A stretch of DNA of 64,000 bases from Roseinatronobacter bogoriensis DSM 18756 (GTDB lineage: Bacteria; Pseudomonadota; Alphaproteobacteria; Rhodobacterales; Rhodobacteraceae), in the NCBI RefSeq assembly GCF_004366635.1, contig NZ_SORN01000011.1, positions 7,435 to 71,434 on the forward strand, given 5' to 3'. The translations under genes and the position numbers were made by a program. Below are positions 17,653 through 26,158 of the stretch, piece by piece. The notes under the pieces were generated by a model that was not told the DNA's origin, made no database searches, and worked only from the letters and a program-made list of their open reading frames with translations. Numbering within the stretch: the first letter of the stretch is position 1; each line of letters starts with the position of its first letter.

Positions 17653-17675
17653 AGCGCGGGAGTGCTTCCCGCGCT
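17653..17675. terminator. Stem-loop between convergent hmuR and the ABM monooxygenase gene
   Basis: A perfect 9-bp stem (AGCGCGGGA / TCCCGCGCT) with a 5-nt loop sits between two convergent genes and is followed by a T-rich run (ACCTTTCTTT) on the plus strand. It probably terminates hmuR and possibly the opposing gene. Confidence 0.75.
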
Positions 17676-17683
17676 ACCTTTCT

Positions 17684-18010
17684 TTATGCGGCGACTTTTG
17701 CGCCAAGGTGCTGGATGGCTGTGAAGCCCTCGAATTGCGGCGCGCCTGCATGCAGCTTGTGGGTGCCGCCTGCACGGGCATGGGCGGCGCGGAACGCGTC
17801 GCTGCGCGTCCATGCAAGGAAGTGCTCTTCAGACGCCCAGACCGTATGCGAGGCATAGAGCCGCATCCCCTCCGCCTCAGGGCCTTTGAGCATGTGAAAT
17901 TCGACAAAGCCCTGCATCTGGTCCAGATGGGACTCGCGGCCAAGCCATAGGGCTTCGAAAGCCTCGGCATTCTCCAGCGGTACGGTAAAGCGGTTCATGG
18001 CGATGAACAT
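17684..18010 (-). CDS. Antibiotic-biosynthesis-monooxygenase (ABM) domain protein, putative haem-degrading monooxygenase
   Basis: This protein of about 108 residues has an ABM-fold signature: MFIAMNRFTVP at the N-terminus, AFEALWLGRESHLDQMQGFVEFHML in the middle, and ASHTVWASEEHFLAWTRSDAFRAAH. It resembles HmoA/IsdG-like haem-degrading monooxygenases, which open the porphyrin ring to release iron. Its position next to hmuR fits that role, but many ABM proteins have other substrates. Two ATGs are possible: 18016 lies only three bases from AAGGAG, while 18010 lies nine bases away, so I prefer 18010. Confidence 0.75.
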   Translation of the reverse strand: MFIAMNRFTVPLENAEAFEALWLGRESHLDQMQGFVEFHMLKGPEAEGMRLYASHTVWASEEHFLAWTRSDAFRAAHARAGGTHKLHAGAPQFEGFTAIQHLGAKVAA

Positions 18011-18265
18011 CGGCATGGTCTCCTTGTTATGTGGGACAAAGCACCGCGCAGGCCATGCCATTGCAGCAGATCTGCGCCAGTGATGCCGGGCTGTGCACAA
18101 GGCGCTCGCTGGGTAGCTTTGTATCCCAACTTCGCCTGCAAAGGTAAAGTGTTTTTCTGATCTGGGCCGTCTGCCGTTCGGAACTGCGCCGCTGATGCGT
18201 GCTGATGTCAACACTACCGACAACCGGCAGCACCTGCAGATCACGGCCATGACGGGTCCGATGTT

Positions 18266-18850
18266 TCAGACCGGCTTACTCGCGAATTCTGGGGCATGCT
18301 GGCGCAGATAGTGCTCAACGGACGCGATCAGCTTCTCGCCCTGCGCGCCTTCGCATAGCATCTGCCCAACTGTTTGCGCCCGGCCTGTGCGGCGCTGCCG
18401 CAAGGCTTGCACAAGCTCCATCATCTGCCGCTCTTCCGGGGTCAGCCAGACCCGGCAGCACGCGCAGCCCTCGGAATTGAACCGGAAGGCCGTGCTTCGA
18501 CTTGAGCGCAGGGTCTGCACCAAGGTCACAATGTCGTAGCAGAGCGGCCCAGCCGCGCGGGGCCCAACATGGGCGGTGGCGCAGCGTAGCGCCAACAACC
18601 AGCCATGTGTCTCAGGCGCGGCGAAGGTCTGGAAATGAAACCGCATCAGCGCGAGCGTCAGGCGGCCAAACGGGTCAAGATTCAGGCTGTCCAGATGCAC
18701 CTCGTCGGGTTGGCCTTCGCGGGTCGCGCCGCCGTGATGGTGCGGCACCCCGCGCGCGTCAGGCCAGTGCGGTGCTGCACTGCCCTGCACGCCGCGCCGC
18801 TTGGCATTCTTATGTCGCAATGACGGACGCTGCGGGTTAACGCCGGACAT
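18266..18850 (-). CDS. Hypothetical protein with a CxxC-like cysteine cluster
   Basis: This reading frame encodes about 194 residues from the ATG at 18848-18850. The convincing part is the C-terminal two thirds, with LDPFGRLTLALMRFHFQTF, GPLCYDIVTLVQTLRSSRS and SEGCACCRVWLTPEERQMM, then a helical tail (LVQALRQRRTGRAQTVGQM). The CACC cluster could bind metal or haem. I do not recognise the family. The start overlaps the end of the small upstream frame by 14 nt, suggesting coupling. Proximity to the haem genes and the cysteines suggest an iron or metal connection, but that is inference. Confidence 0.45.
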   Translation of the reverse strand: MSGVNPQRPSLRHKNAKRRGVQGSAAPHWPDARGVPHHHGGATREGQPDEVHLDSLNLDPFGRLTLALMRFHFQTFAAPETHGWLLALRCATAHVGPRAAGPLCYDIVTLVQTLRSSRSTAFRFNSEGCACCRVWLTPEERQMMELVQALRQRRTGRAQTVGQMLCEGAQGEKLIASVEHYLRQHAPEFASKPV

Positions 18851-19085
18851 TTGCGCGGCCTTCGGTTGTGCCTTTGGGCGCGCCGATCCGCGGCCAATCT
18901 TTGGGAACGGATTGCACAGGCCCGTCCGACCGTATCCTTTGGTCAAGACCAACCGCACCAACCGGAACCGAGTGACGATCCAGCAGCATTTCCAGAAGCT
19001 GCGGCTCCAACCCACAACCATGGGCGGCAGCACTCTCATGTGCAGATAGAAGATTGATCAGAAAAGCATGGGACGGCTCTCGCAT
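18837..19085 (-). CDS. Small hypothetical protein upstream of the cysteine-cluster protein
   Basis: This short frame encodes 82 residues (MREPSHAFLINLLSAHESAA at the start). A CGGAG sits six bases before the ATG at 19083-19085, which is why I consider it real. The first half is helical; the second half is Pro/Arg/Gly-rich. The next frame starts inside its end, so the two may once have been one gene split by a frameshift. No family is recognised. Confidence 0.35.
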   Translation of the reverse strand: MREPSHAFLINLLSAHESAAAHGCGLEPQLLEMLLDRHSVPVGAVGLDQRIRSDGPVQSVPKDWPRIGAPKGTTEGRANVRR

Positions 19086-19286
19086 CGGCAACTCCGGGAC
19101 AAAGGGTGGTTGCCGGGCCGTCTGGGTTGAATGCAACGCAGCTTGACTGGGTGACTTAAACCTGACAAAATTACTTGGAAATGTAAACCCTACATTTGAA
19201 CAAGGGGCGACACGGCTTTTCAGAGCAGCCTCACAAACCGCCAGCTTCGTGCCAGCCAAGTCATTTGCAACGCACGGAGCAAACAT

Positions 19287-20267
19287 ATGCGGAACTCAAC
19301 TCTTCTCGTCGCCACGCTTGGCCTGTCGCTGATGGGCCTGTCCACCCCCGCCGCCGCTGACGGTCTAGAGGCGTGGCAATTGTCGTATGGCGGCTTTGTC
19401 ACAGCCTCTGACGTGCGGCCGCATAACGGCCTGCCGCAGGATCGCGGCGATATGCTGGCGGCACTCAATGCCGACAGCCCCGACTGGGCCGAAGCGCTGA
19501 GCGTCTATACTTGGGGGCGGCATTTCCCTTGGCGCGACATGACCCATTCACTGGGCCGCTTCGCCGACAATTACAACGGCGCAATGCCTGCCGTCGTGCC
19601 GCTTTCGGTCGCGCATTGGGATGATCCCAGCTTTGCGGTGGGGCCGGTCTACTCGGCACTGGCTGGGACCGGCCCGTTCTACCAGCTTGCCGATGAGGCG
19701 CGCATCGCCTTTGTCGAGACCGCGACACTGGCCACGATCATCAACTGGACGCGGTTCGAACTGGCGATGTCAGAGCGCAAGGCATTGGCAGCAGAGCCGA
19801 ACTGGGCGCTCACCAATGGCAGCCCCAAGAATTGGAACGAGATATTTGCTTTCCACTGGGGGCCAGAGGGGCAGCATTCGGTCCATGCAGCACTCGAGGC
19901 CATCCCTGAGGGCGCGCAGGTGAATGCCGCGCTCTACATGGCGCTGGCCGAGGGACAACCGCATCTGCTGGAAGAACGCTGGGCCGAAGACGAGGCGGCT
20001 GTGGTCGACCGGCTTTTGCATGAAGGATCGTTGCGCCTGTTCCATGCGGCGTTGCAAGACGCAGAGGGAGCCAGTGACGACGCGGAGCGTCTGGTCGCCG
20101 TCATGCAGGCGCGCGGGCTGTGGCTGGCTGCGGCGGAAGCGGTGCTGACATTGGCCCCCGGTGAAGCGCAAGGCATCGAGGCCGCGCTCGCAGGAGCAGG
20201 CGATCCCGATCTGCTACCTTTCGCAGTCGAAGCGGTCGAGGATAACTTGATCCTGCTGTCAAACTGA
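19287..20267 (+). CDS. Secreted protein of unknown function
   Basis: This 326-residue protein has a clear signal peptide (MRNSTLLVATLGLSLMG, cleavage after PAAA). The mature part is Trp-rich and mostly helical, with NGLPQDRGDMLAALNADSPD, SVYTWGRHFPWRDMTHSLGR, GAMPAVVPLSVAHWDD and NGSPKNWNEIFAFHWGPEG. The Trp/His patches suggest a ligand-binding periplasmic protein. I recall no named family with confidence. Codon bias is like that of the core genome, so it is a genuine gene. A weak GAACAC/GTGTTC hairpin lies at its end. Confidence 0.7.
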   Translation: MRNSTLLVATLGLSLMGLSTPAAADGLEAWQLSYGGFVTASDVRPHNGLPQDRGDMLAALNADSPDWAEALSVYTWGRHFPWRDMTHSLGRFADNYNGAMPAVVPLSVAHWDDPSFAVGPVYSALAGTGPFYQLADEARIAFVETATLATIINWTRFELAMSERKALAAEPNWALTNGSPKNWNEIFAFHWGPEGQHSVHAALEAIPEGAQVNAALYMALAEGQPHLLEERWAEDEAAVVDRLLHEGSLRLFHAALQDAEGASDDAERLVAVMQARGLWLAAAEAVLTLAPGEAQGIEAALAGAGDPDLLPFAVEAVEDNLILLSN

Positions 20268-20550
20268 ACACAAGGCCGGTGTTCCTCACATCCGGCGATC
20301 AGGAACCGATCCAGCCTGTATTCTGATGCATGTCGGCCCCTGCGCAGGTTCTGGCAGACTCGCAGGCGGCCTTAACGCGGACAGGCATGGCCAGAAGTTG
20401 ATTGAGAAGACGCTGCGCGCAGAAGTTAGTTCGTCGCATCCCCGAAAGCCATGCCGCCGGTTGCGACCTGTCCGGTGGGGCTGTCGGGGTTGCGGGCATG
20501 GGGCGGGGGTCAGGGCGATGAAATTCTGCCATACTGCACGCGCGCGCAGG

Positions 20551-20690
20551 TCATCGCGGCGGGGCGCGGTGGGTGCGCGGGGCCAGATACTCGATCCAGG
20601 GGTAGTCGTCGGCATTGACGGGCGCATCCGCGAACAGGCCGGACGCGGCATTGCCTGCGTAGAATTTCAAGGCGCGATCGGTCAGTACCG
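20551..20690 (-). pseudogene. Fragment resembling the C-terminal end of a spermidine synthase-like protein
   Basis: Directly after the point where the MbnP-like frame breaks off, another frame reads about 45 residues ending at the TGA at 20551-20553. It contains ALTDRALKFYAG and APVNADDYPWIEYLAPR. The N-[TA]-DD-x-P-x-[IL]-E-[FY]-x-AP pattern is typical of the C-terminus of spermidine-synthase-like (fused MFS) proteins. If right, a deletion joined the 5' part of one gene to the 3' end of another. Confidence 0.35.
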
Positions 20691-21171
20691 CGTCAGGCGT
20701 AGGCGCCCTGCCAGTTCCAGAACATCGCTGTCAGGTTCAGGGGCGACGCGGCCAGCGTCGGGTCGCCGTGGTTCAAGTCGAACGGCACGCCGATATCGAA
20801 GTCCAGACCAGTATACTCCCCCGCGGGGACTGTGCCGCGCAAGCTGTTATTCATGTCGGGCGTGCCGTTGACGCAGGTGCCAGTTGCATCCTCGAAATCC
20901 AGCTGCGCCACATCGGCGACCTGCCAAACCCCGTCCTGATCCAGCGCGATGGGGCCTCGGTCCCGTCTGTGCCGATCAGCCGTGCATTGGTGACGAAGAC
21001 GCGGAAACCGGCGACCTCGACGGTCGAGGCGGTCACACCGATGCCGTCATAGGCCTGCGCGCAGGTGAAGGGGGTGCCGGCCATCTCGGCGGCGCAATTG
21101 ATGGTGACGGGTTGGTCGGCCAGCGCCGGCGTGGCGAGTGCGGTCACAGCCGCCAGTGCAAGGAAACGTAT
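20691..21171 (-). pseudogene. mbnP: MbnP-family copper-associated periplasmic protein, broken
   Basis: Spread over two frames, this encodes most of an MbnP-type four-Cys protein. The first frame gives a signal peptide (FLALAAVTALATPALA) and PVTINCAAEMAGTPFTCAQA; the second gives IALDQDGVWQVADVAQLDFE, CVNGTPDMNN, GEYTGLDFDIGVPFDLNHGD and LTAMFWNWQGAYA. At least three lesions are visible. The codon where the start should be is ATA (21169-21171) rather than ATG. There is a one-base shift near 20957 after GTDGTEAP. A stop follows WNWQGAYA near 20691, where the family normally runs on for about 100 residues. MbnP works with the di-haem enzyme MbnH in copper handling; no intact mbnH is here. Confidence 0.7.
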
Positions 21172-21234
21172 GTTTTATCTTTCGTGAATGATGTGGGTGT
21201 CACCGGCAGCGCTTGCGCCACCGGGTTTCAGCGA

Positions 21235-21599
21235 TCAGACAAGAAATAGCGGCGGGCCGCGTGCAGGCGGTGTGCGTGGGCTGTGCGCGTGCACCAGCAA
21301 ATGGCCTGCCGCGGGCACGTCCAGCATTGCGATGCGCAGGGCAACGCCTGCGCCAGGGGCATCTGCTCCCAGAGCCATGATCTTTGCCAGGGTGCAGACA
21401 GGGCAATCCTCGGCCATGCCCTGCGGGCCGTCTTGCGTGACGCAAGGATCATCCAGTTCGCCGCCGATCTGAACATAGGCCGCCAGCATCGGATTGGCAG
21501 GTAAGCAGGAGCATGCTGATGACCAAAGCCAAGAACCATCAGCGCCAGCACAAGAAGCGCAGCACTCAGGCGGTTGGAAAAGGTAATTAACATACTCAT
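21235..21599 (-). pseudogene. DUF2946-like small exported protein, frameshifted
   Basis: From the ATG at 21597-21599 the frame gives a hydrophobic N-terminus (SNRLSAALLVLALMVLGFGH). About one base has been lost near 21490, after which the other frame continues MLAAYVQIGGELDDPCV and AEDCPVCTLAKIMALG, ending HSPRTPPARGPPLFLV. The CPVC motif and Pro-rich end match DUF2946-type proteins commonly found beside copper or TonB-receptor genes. It lies just upstream of the broken mbnP on the same strand, so the two decayed together. Confidence 0.55.
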
Positions 21600-22018
21600 G
21601 TTATCTTGCTTCCTGCCAGTCTTAGTTTCAGCTATCATCACGCGGTACGCCCCTGCAGGTGAAAAATGGGATGAGGCATTGATGGAGTGGATGGCGCCCG
21701 CTTCCGGCATGACGATGTCCATGTTGGGTGCTGAGAACACCACCAACAAATGAAGCCGTCCATGGCAAAAAACTCCATGCTCCGGATCGATCTGGCGGAG
21801 TATGTTTTCAGGCAGCACGGCGTTGACGCCGATGGCCGAGTTGCCTTGCGCCGTCAGCTACGGTTGATGCAGCCGGGCCAACTGAAGGGTAAGGACAATC
21901 GAGTTACCAATGGCCGAAGCCCAAAAACCGCAGGCTGATAATCTGCAGGGCCGGCTTATGCCAACATATCCAGCATTCGTGATTGACTGCATTTTTGCTG
22001 CCTGCCATAGCATGACCC
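21600..22018. other. Intergenic stretch without a recognisable gene
   Basis: Only short overlapping frames on both strands occur here, none with a start plus ribosome binding site or a recognisable motif. It separates the decayed copper locus from the polysaccharide region. Confidence 0.5.
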
Positions 22019-22966
22019 ATGTCTGACCCTGCCCCCAGCATTGTTGCGCGCCGAGATAGTGGCCCGAAAGTGCATATTCTTCTGTGTACTTACAATGGTG
22101 CAGCTTGGTTGGAGGCGCAGTTGGAAAGCCTTGTTGCCCAGACACATCGCGACTGGCTGCTATGGGTCAGTGATGATAACTCCAGCGATGATACGCGCGC
22201 CATTCTGGCGCGTTTCGCCGCGCGCTATCCGGGCCGGGTGGCCGCCGTGCTGGACGGGCCACGCAAGGGCGGTGCGGCCAATTTCCTCTCGCTTTTGTGC
22301 CATGCGGATATACCAGAGGGCTATGTCGCGCTCTGCGATCAGGATGATGTCTGGATGCCGCACAAGCTGGCACATGCCCTGGCCCAACTGCGCCCCTGGG
22401 CAGGCACGCCTTGCGCATGGGCAGGGCGCTATATGTTCACGGATCAGTATCTGAACCCTTTGGGCTTGTCTCCGCACTGGGCGCGCGGGCCTTCATTGGA
22501 AAACGCACTGGTCCAGAATATCATGTCGGGGCATACGTTGACGCTGAACCCCGAGGCCCTGGCGCTGGTGCGGCGCGCAGGTCCGATGCCGGTCGCGCAT
22601 CATGATTGGTGGATCTATCTGCTGCTGATGGCTTGCAATGGACATGCGTTGATCGATACTGAGGTTGTGCTTCAGTATCGACAGCATCGCGACAACACAA
22701 TAGGACGGCGGGCGGGCCTTCGCGCCCGTGCCGGGCGCGCGATAGCCATGGTGAATGGGACGCTGAATAGCTGGATAATGGGCAACCTTGCGGCGCTTGC
22801 GGCCGCGGATGCGCCCTTATCGCCACAAGCCCGCCACCTTGTGGATGGTTCGAGGCAAAGATCGGCGAAAATAGCGAGCGCGGCTTTGGGAAACTTTTCG
22901 ACGCATCGTCAACACCGAGCAGAAACCTTGGCGTTTGCTTTTGCAAAATGCCTGCGCCGTCTTTAG
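22019..22966 (+). CDS. Family 2 glycosyltransferase
   Basis: This 315-residue protein has the GT2 nucleotide-sugar fold: VHILLCTYNGAAWLEAQL (about residues 18-35), SDDNSSDDTRAIL, the DxD-type metal site in CDQDDVWMPHKL (about residues 111-122), and MPVAHHDWWIYLLLMA. The layout matches rhamnosyltransferase/WcaA-like enzymes of surface polysaccharide loci. It transfers a sugar from NDP-sugar to a growing glycan on the cytoplasmic side. The KpsMET-type export genes downstream support a capsule or exopolysaccharide role. The C-terminal 60 residues are basic and helical. Confidence 0.85.
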   Translation: MSDPAPSIVARRDSGPKVHILLCTYNGAAWLEAQLESLVAQTHRDWLLWVSDDNSSDDTRAILARFAARYPGRVAAVLDGPRKGGAANFLSLLCHADIPEGYVALCDQDDVWMPHKLAHALAQLRPWAGTPCAWAGRYMFTDQYLNPLGLSPHWARGPSLENALVQNIMSGHTLTLNPEALALVRRAGPMPVAHHDWWIYLLLMACNGHALIDTEVVLQYRQHRDNTIGRRAGLRARAGRAIAMVNGTLNSWIMGNLAALAAADAPLSPQARHLVDGSRQRSAKIASAALGNFSTHRQHRAETLAFAFAKCLRRL

Positions 22967-23057
22967 AATAGCGTGTCATTCTTGCCATTCGCGCACCCTG
23001 TCGCGCTTAGCGATAGGCTTTCGGGCCGTGTGCTCGGCTTTCAAACCCCTAGCGGAT

Positions 23058-23378
23058 TTACACCACTTCTTGATCGGTGACCTCCTTCAGAAGGCGCGCG
23101 GCTGGAATAACCACATCACCAGATGCCCCCTCAAGTACCCATGGTCCGTCCTGAACCGATGCTGCCGTATCGCCAAGCCGGGCAATGACGCTGACATGCA
23201 GCACAACGGCCTGAGATGTAATCGGCGCGATGAAAGGGGTTCCGCTCTCTCGCCATTCTTCGCCGCCCGCTTGGACTGCACTCAGGTTTTAGGGCGTCCC
23301 GTCGATCGAGAAAATGTCGCCTGCAACTTGGATGGTGATCCCGGGCAGGTCCTGTTGTGGGGTCAATGTCAGGTGCAT
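23058..23378 (-). pseudogene. Phage-tail-associated small protein with an in-frame stop
   Basis: Reading from the ATG at 23376-23378 gives MHLTLTPQQDLPGITIQVAG and DIFSIDGTP. A TAA follows at 23289-23291, exactly at codon 30, and the same frame continues with NLSAVQAGGEEWRES, AVVLHVSVIARLGDTAASVQ and GPWVLEGASGDVVIPAARLL, ending at 23058. I recognise this as the small protein found next to tail-fibre genes in Rhodobacteraceae prophages, in which the 30th codon region is normally Tyr-Asp-Leu. A single nonsense change plus some internal drift has inactivated it. Confidence 0.55.
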
Positions 23379-23430
23379 TTTTCTGTTCCTTAAAACCAGC
23401 GGCCAATGGCGAGCAGCTGGGTGGATGCGG

Positions 23431-23790
23431 TCATTCGCGCGCCATGACAGCGTCTATCCATGCGACACGCGGATAGCGGAGCAAGGGTCTGGAAAATGTC
23501 AGGGCATTTCCGACCTGCCCGCACAAAACCATGAAAGCGTGCAAGATCATGAGCCCTGTGGCCTTGAAAAGCAGAAAACTGGTTCCCAAAGCGGGCGGCC
23601 TAGCCAGAAGAGAAAAAGCCAGGCTAAGAATGACAATCAAGCCCAGCGGCTCTGGGATCGCCCAGAGGTAGCCGCCCGGCGTGCGCCCATAACGCGTGGA
23701 CATTTCACGCAGCACCAGCGCCGCAACAGCGCGAAGGCTGGCTTGCACAGCCGAGGGCGCCCTGCCCGCAGCAAGCGCATTTTCTGGCAT
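23431..23790 (-). pseudogene. kpsM: KpsM-type polysaccharide ABC permease, C-terminally truncated
   Basis: The frame encodes 119 residues of an ABC-2 polysaccharide exporter permease: LVLREMSTRYGRTPGGYLWA, IPEPLGLIVILSLAFSLLA, GTSFLLFKATGLMIL and NALTFSRPLLRYPRVAWIDA. It stops at WIDAVMARE. KpsM proteins are about 260 residues, so the last four or so helices are missing. The break lies next to the phage-tail fragment, suggesting recombination there. It is divergent from kpsE and kpsT, its expected partners, so capsule export would need another permease. Confidence 0.8.
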
Positions 23791-23916
23791 CAAGACCACC
23801 GTCCACTAAAGCAGATCCGATGAATCGCTGCTTGGGTTTCCCCTGCTCTTTTGGTATGCGAATTTGCAGGCCAGTTCCACAGCCGCTTAGCGTAATCACC
23901 AAAGGTATGATAGTTC

Positions 23917-25131
23917 ATGGCTGACATTGCAAAGCCTGCCCCCGAGAAACCGAAGACATCGCCTCCGGGAGATGGCCGCACTGGCGCGCCCGTTTCGGTC
24001 CGCCCGACAGCTCGTCGTGCATGGCTTAAGTCACGACATAGAGGGCTGATCCTGAGTCTGCTCTTGGTTGTTGGCCTGCCGGTGATGATGACAACGGCTT
24101 ATCTGGTAGTGTTTGCCAAGGATCAGTATGCGTCAAAAGTGGGTTTTACGATCCGACAGGAAGAAACCAGCACCGCCAGCGAATTGATGGGTGGGCTTAG
24201 CTCGATCCTTGGGGCAAGCGCACAGGGCCATGCCGATTTGCTGTTCGAGTTTGTCCAGAGCCAGGAAATTGTTGAACAGATCATGGACGAATTTGACCTT
24301 GTCGCCAATTACAGCGCAAACTGGCCGTTGGATCCGATTTTCTCGCTGTGGCCCACAGCCACGATTGAAGATGTCGTCTGGTTCTGGGGGCGGATGGTTC
24401 GGGTGACATTTGACAGGTCTTCAGGGATGATGCTGGTTCAGGTACGTGCCCATGATCCTGAGACAGCGCAGATGCTGGCCCAGCTTATCGTGCGCAAGAG
24501 TGAGGAAATGATCAACCGGCTGAATGCCACCGCACGCATTGATGCGATGCGCAACGCGGAAGCCGATCTTGAGGCTGCATTGGCGCGGTTGCGTGCAGCG
24601 CGCGAAGCCTTGGCCGAATTCCGGGCGCGCACTCAGATTGTTGATCCGCAAGCCGATATTCAGGCCCGCATGGGCGTGATGAGCAACTTTCAGCAGCAGC
24701 TTGCCGAAACCCTGGTTGAGTATGACCTGCTGTCTCAAACGGCAGATGCAAATGACCCCCGCGTGCGTCAACTCGCGCGACGTATAGATGCCATCCGTAA
24801 CCGCATCCGCGACGAGCGGCAGAATTTCACCCAGCTTGATGTGACCATAGACGACACGGATTATCCGCGATTGATCGCCCAGTTTGAGAGCTTGCAAGTC
24901 GATCAGGCTTTTGCCGAGGCGACCTATCAAGCCGCGCTGACCGCGATGGATTCTGCGCGCTCCAATGCCTCGCGCCAGAACCTGTTTCTGGCCAATTTCA
25001 TTCAACCCACCCGCGCAGAGCGCGCGCAATATCCGCAGACAACACTTCTGATCGGGCTGAGTTTCTTCTTTTCATTGATGGCGTGGTCCGTGATGGCACT
25101 GGTCTATTACAGCCTGCGCGATCGCGGGTGA
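23917..25131 (+). CDS. kpsE: Capsule polysaccharide export inner-membrane protein, KpsE family
   Basis: This 404-residue protein has a cytoplasmic Pro-rich N-terminus, a first membrane helix (LILSLLLVVGLPVMMTTAYL, about residues 45-65), a long periplasmic coiled-coil (residues about 190-340, rich in AALARLRAAREALAEFR and IRNRIRDERQNF), and a second helix near the C-terminus (LLIGLSFFFSLMAWSVMALV). This is the polysaccharide co-polymerase/KpsE (BexC, CtrB) layout that links the inner-membrane ABC exporter to the outer-membrane Wza-type channel. It is followed by kpsT after 19 bases. Confidence 0.85.
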   Translation: MADIAKPAPEKPKTSPPGDGRTGAPVSVRPTARRAWLKSRHRGLILSLLLVVGLPVMMTTAYLVVFAKDQYASKVGFTIRQEETSTASELMGGLSSILGASAQGHADLLFEFVQSQEIVEQIMDEFDLVANYSANWPLDPIFSLWPTATIEDVVWFWGRMVRVTFDRSSGMMLVQVRAHDPETAQMLAQLIVRKSEEMINRLNATARIDAMRNAEADLEAALARLRAAREALAEFRARTQIVDPQADIQARMGVMSNFQQQLAETLVEYDLLSQTADANDPRVRQLARRIDAIRNRIRDERQNFTQLDVTIDDTDYPRLIAQFESLQVDQAFAEATYQAALTAMDSARSNASRQNLFLANFIQPTRAERAQYPQTTLLIGLSFFFSLMAWSVMALVYYSLRDRG

Positions 25132-25150
25132 CCAGCACCGCGGAGGGCGC

Positions 25151-25804
25151 GTGATAGAATTTCGTGACATCACCAAAGGGTTCTGGGTGCGCGGCGAATA
25201 TCGCCCTGTGATCCGCGCGCTGAACCTGACCCTTCCAACTGGCCGTTCGTTGGCCCTGCTGGGGCGCAATGGTGCAGGAAAGTCAACGCTCCTGAACATG
25301 GTCTCAGGCACGATGCGCCCCGACACGGGCGACATTATCAGCGATGGCAGTATCTCCTTCACAGTCGGTTATGCTGGGAGTTTTCATGGCGATATGACCG
25401 GCGCGCAGAACACCCGCTTTCTGGCGCGGGTTTACGGTGTGGATACGGATGAGTTATGTGATTTCGTGGAAGACTTCGCAGAAATTGGTTCGCATTTCCA
25501 TATGCCTGTGCGCACCTATTCCTCAGGCATGAAATCGCGCCTCGCCTTTGGTGTGTCGATGGGGATCAGATTTGACACCTATCTGATTGACGAAGCCACG
25601 GCGACTGGGGATGCCCGTTTCCGGCACAAAAGCAAAGAAGTGTTCCGCGCGCGCATGGCTGAGGCCAGCGCTGTCATGGTCAGCCATTCGATGGGCGACA
25701 TCCGCGCCTTTTGCGATGCTGGACTGGTCCTGAATGACGGGCAGATCGAAGTCTTTGAGGATGTCGAAGACGCGATCAAACGGCATCAGGAATTGCTGGC
25801 GTGA
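25151..25804 (+). CDS. kpsT: Capsule polysaccharide export ATP-binding protein, KpsT family
   Basis: This 217-residue ATPase starts at a GTG with GGAGGG just upstream. It has Walker A GRNGAGKST (about residues 37-45), the KpsT-type signature YSSGMKSRLAFG, and Walker B TYLIDEATATGD. Length and the SSGMKSRL signature match KpsT/CtrD/BexA, which drive group 2 capsule export through KpsM. Its permease partner is truncated in the adjacent divergent gene. Confidence 0.88.
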   Translation: MIEFRDITKGFWVRGEYRPVIRALNLTLPTGRSLALLGRNGAGKSTLLNMVSGTMRPDTGDIISDGSISFTVGYAGSFHGDMTGAQNTRFLARVYGVDTDELCDFVEDFAEIGSHFHMPVRTYSSGMKSRLAFGVSMGIRFDTYLIDEATATGDARFRHKSKEVFRARMAEASAVMVSHSMGDIRAFCDAGLVLNDGQIEVFEDVEDAIKRHQELLA

Positions 25805-25829
25805 TCGAGGGAGCAGCAATTCCGTCGCT

Positions 25830-26158
25830 GACACGATATGACCGATTTGGCAACTGATCTGACCGGCCCGCACCGCCGCAGCATAAGCTTCAAGCAGTGC
25901 TTCCAGATCGGATCGTCGCGGCCCGGCACCGCGCCCGGGGACGTGGTCGGGCAGGATGCAGTCGCATGAAATGGCCAAACTTCGCAACGCGCGAAACCCC
26001 GCCATGGCCAATGTGATGATCGACCAACGCCTGCGCCGCCGCCTCCCCCCAAGGCAGGGCGGCACTGCGAATCGCCTCAGTCTTGATCCGGTTCGAGTCG
26101 AGCCCCCCCCGTCGCAGTCGAAGACAAGGGTGGCATAGTCTATGGGCCTGGGGATCAT
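25830..26158 (-). pseudogene. HAD-family phosphatase, frameshifted
   Basis: From the ATG at 26156-26158 the frame begins MIPRPIDYATLVFDCDG, the DxD motif of HAD phosphatases, then runs into a G-run at about 26103-26110 and changes frame. The other frame continues SNRIKTEAIRSAALPWGEAA and AQALVDHHIGHGGVSR. Later parts, such as LEALLEAYAAAVRAG, return to the first frame. The gene is read from the end of the sialate cytidylyltransferase frame (ATGA overlap), so they were an operon. It may have been a sugar-phosphate phosphatase of the capsule pathway. Confidence 0.6.
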
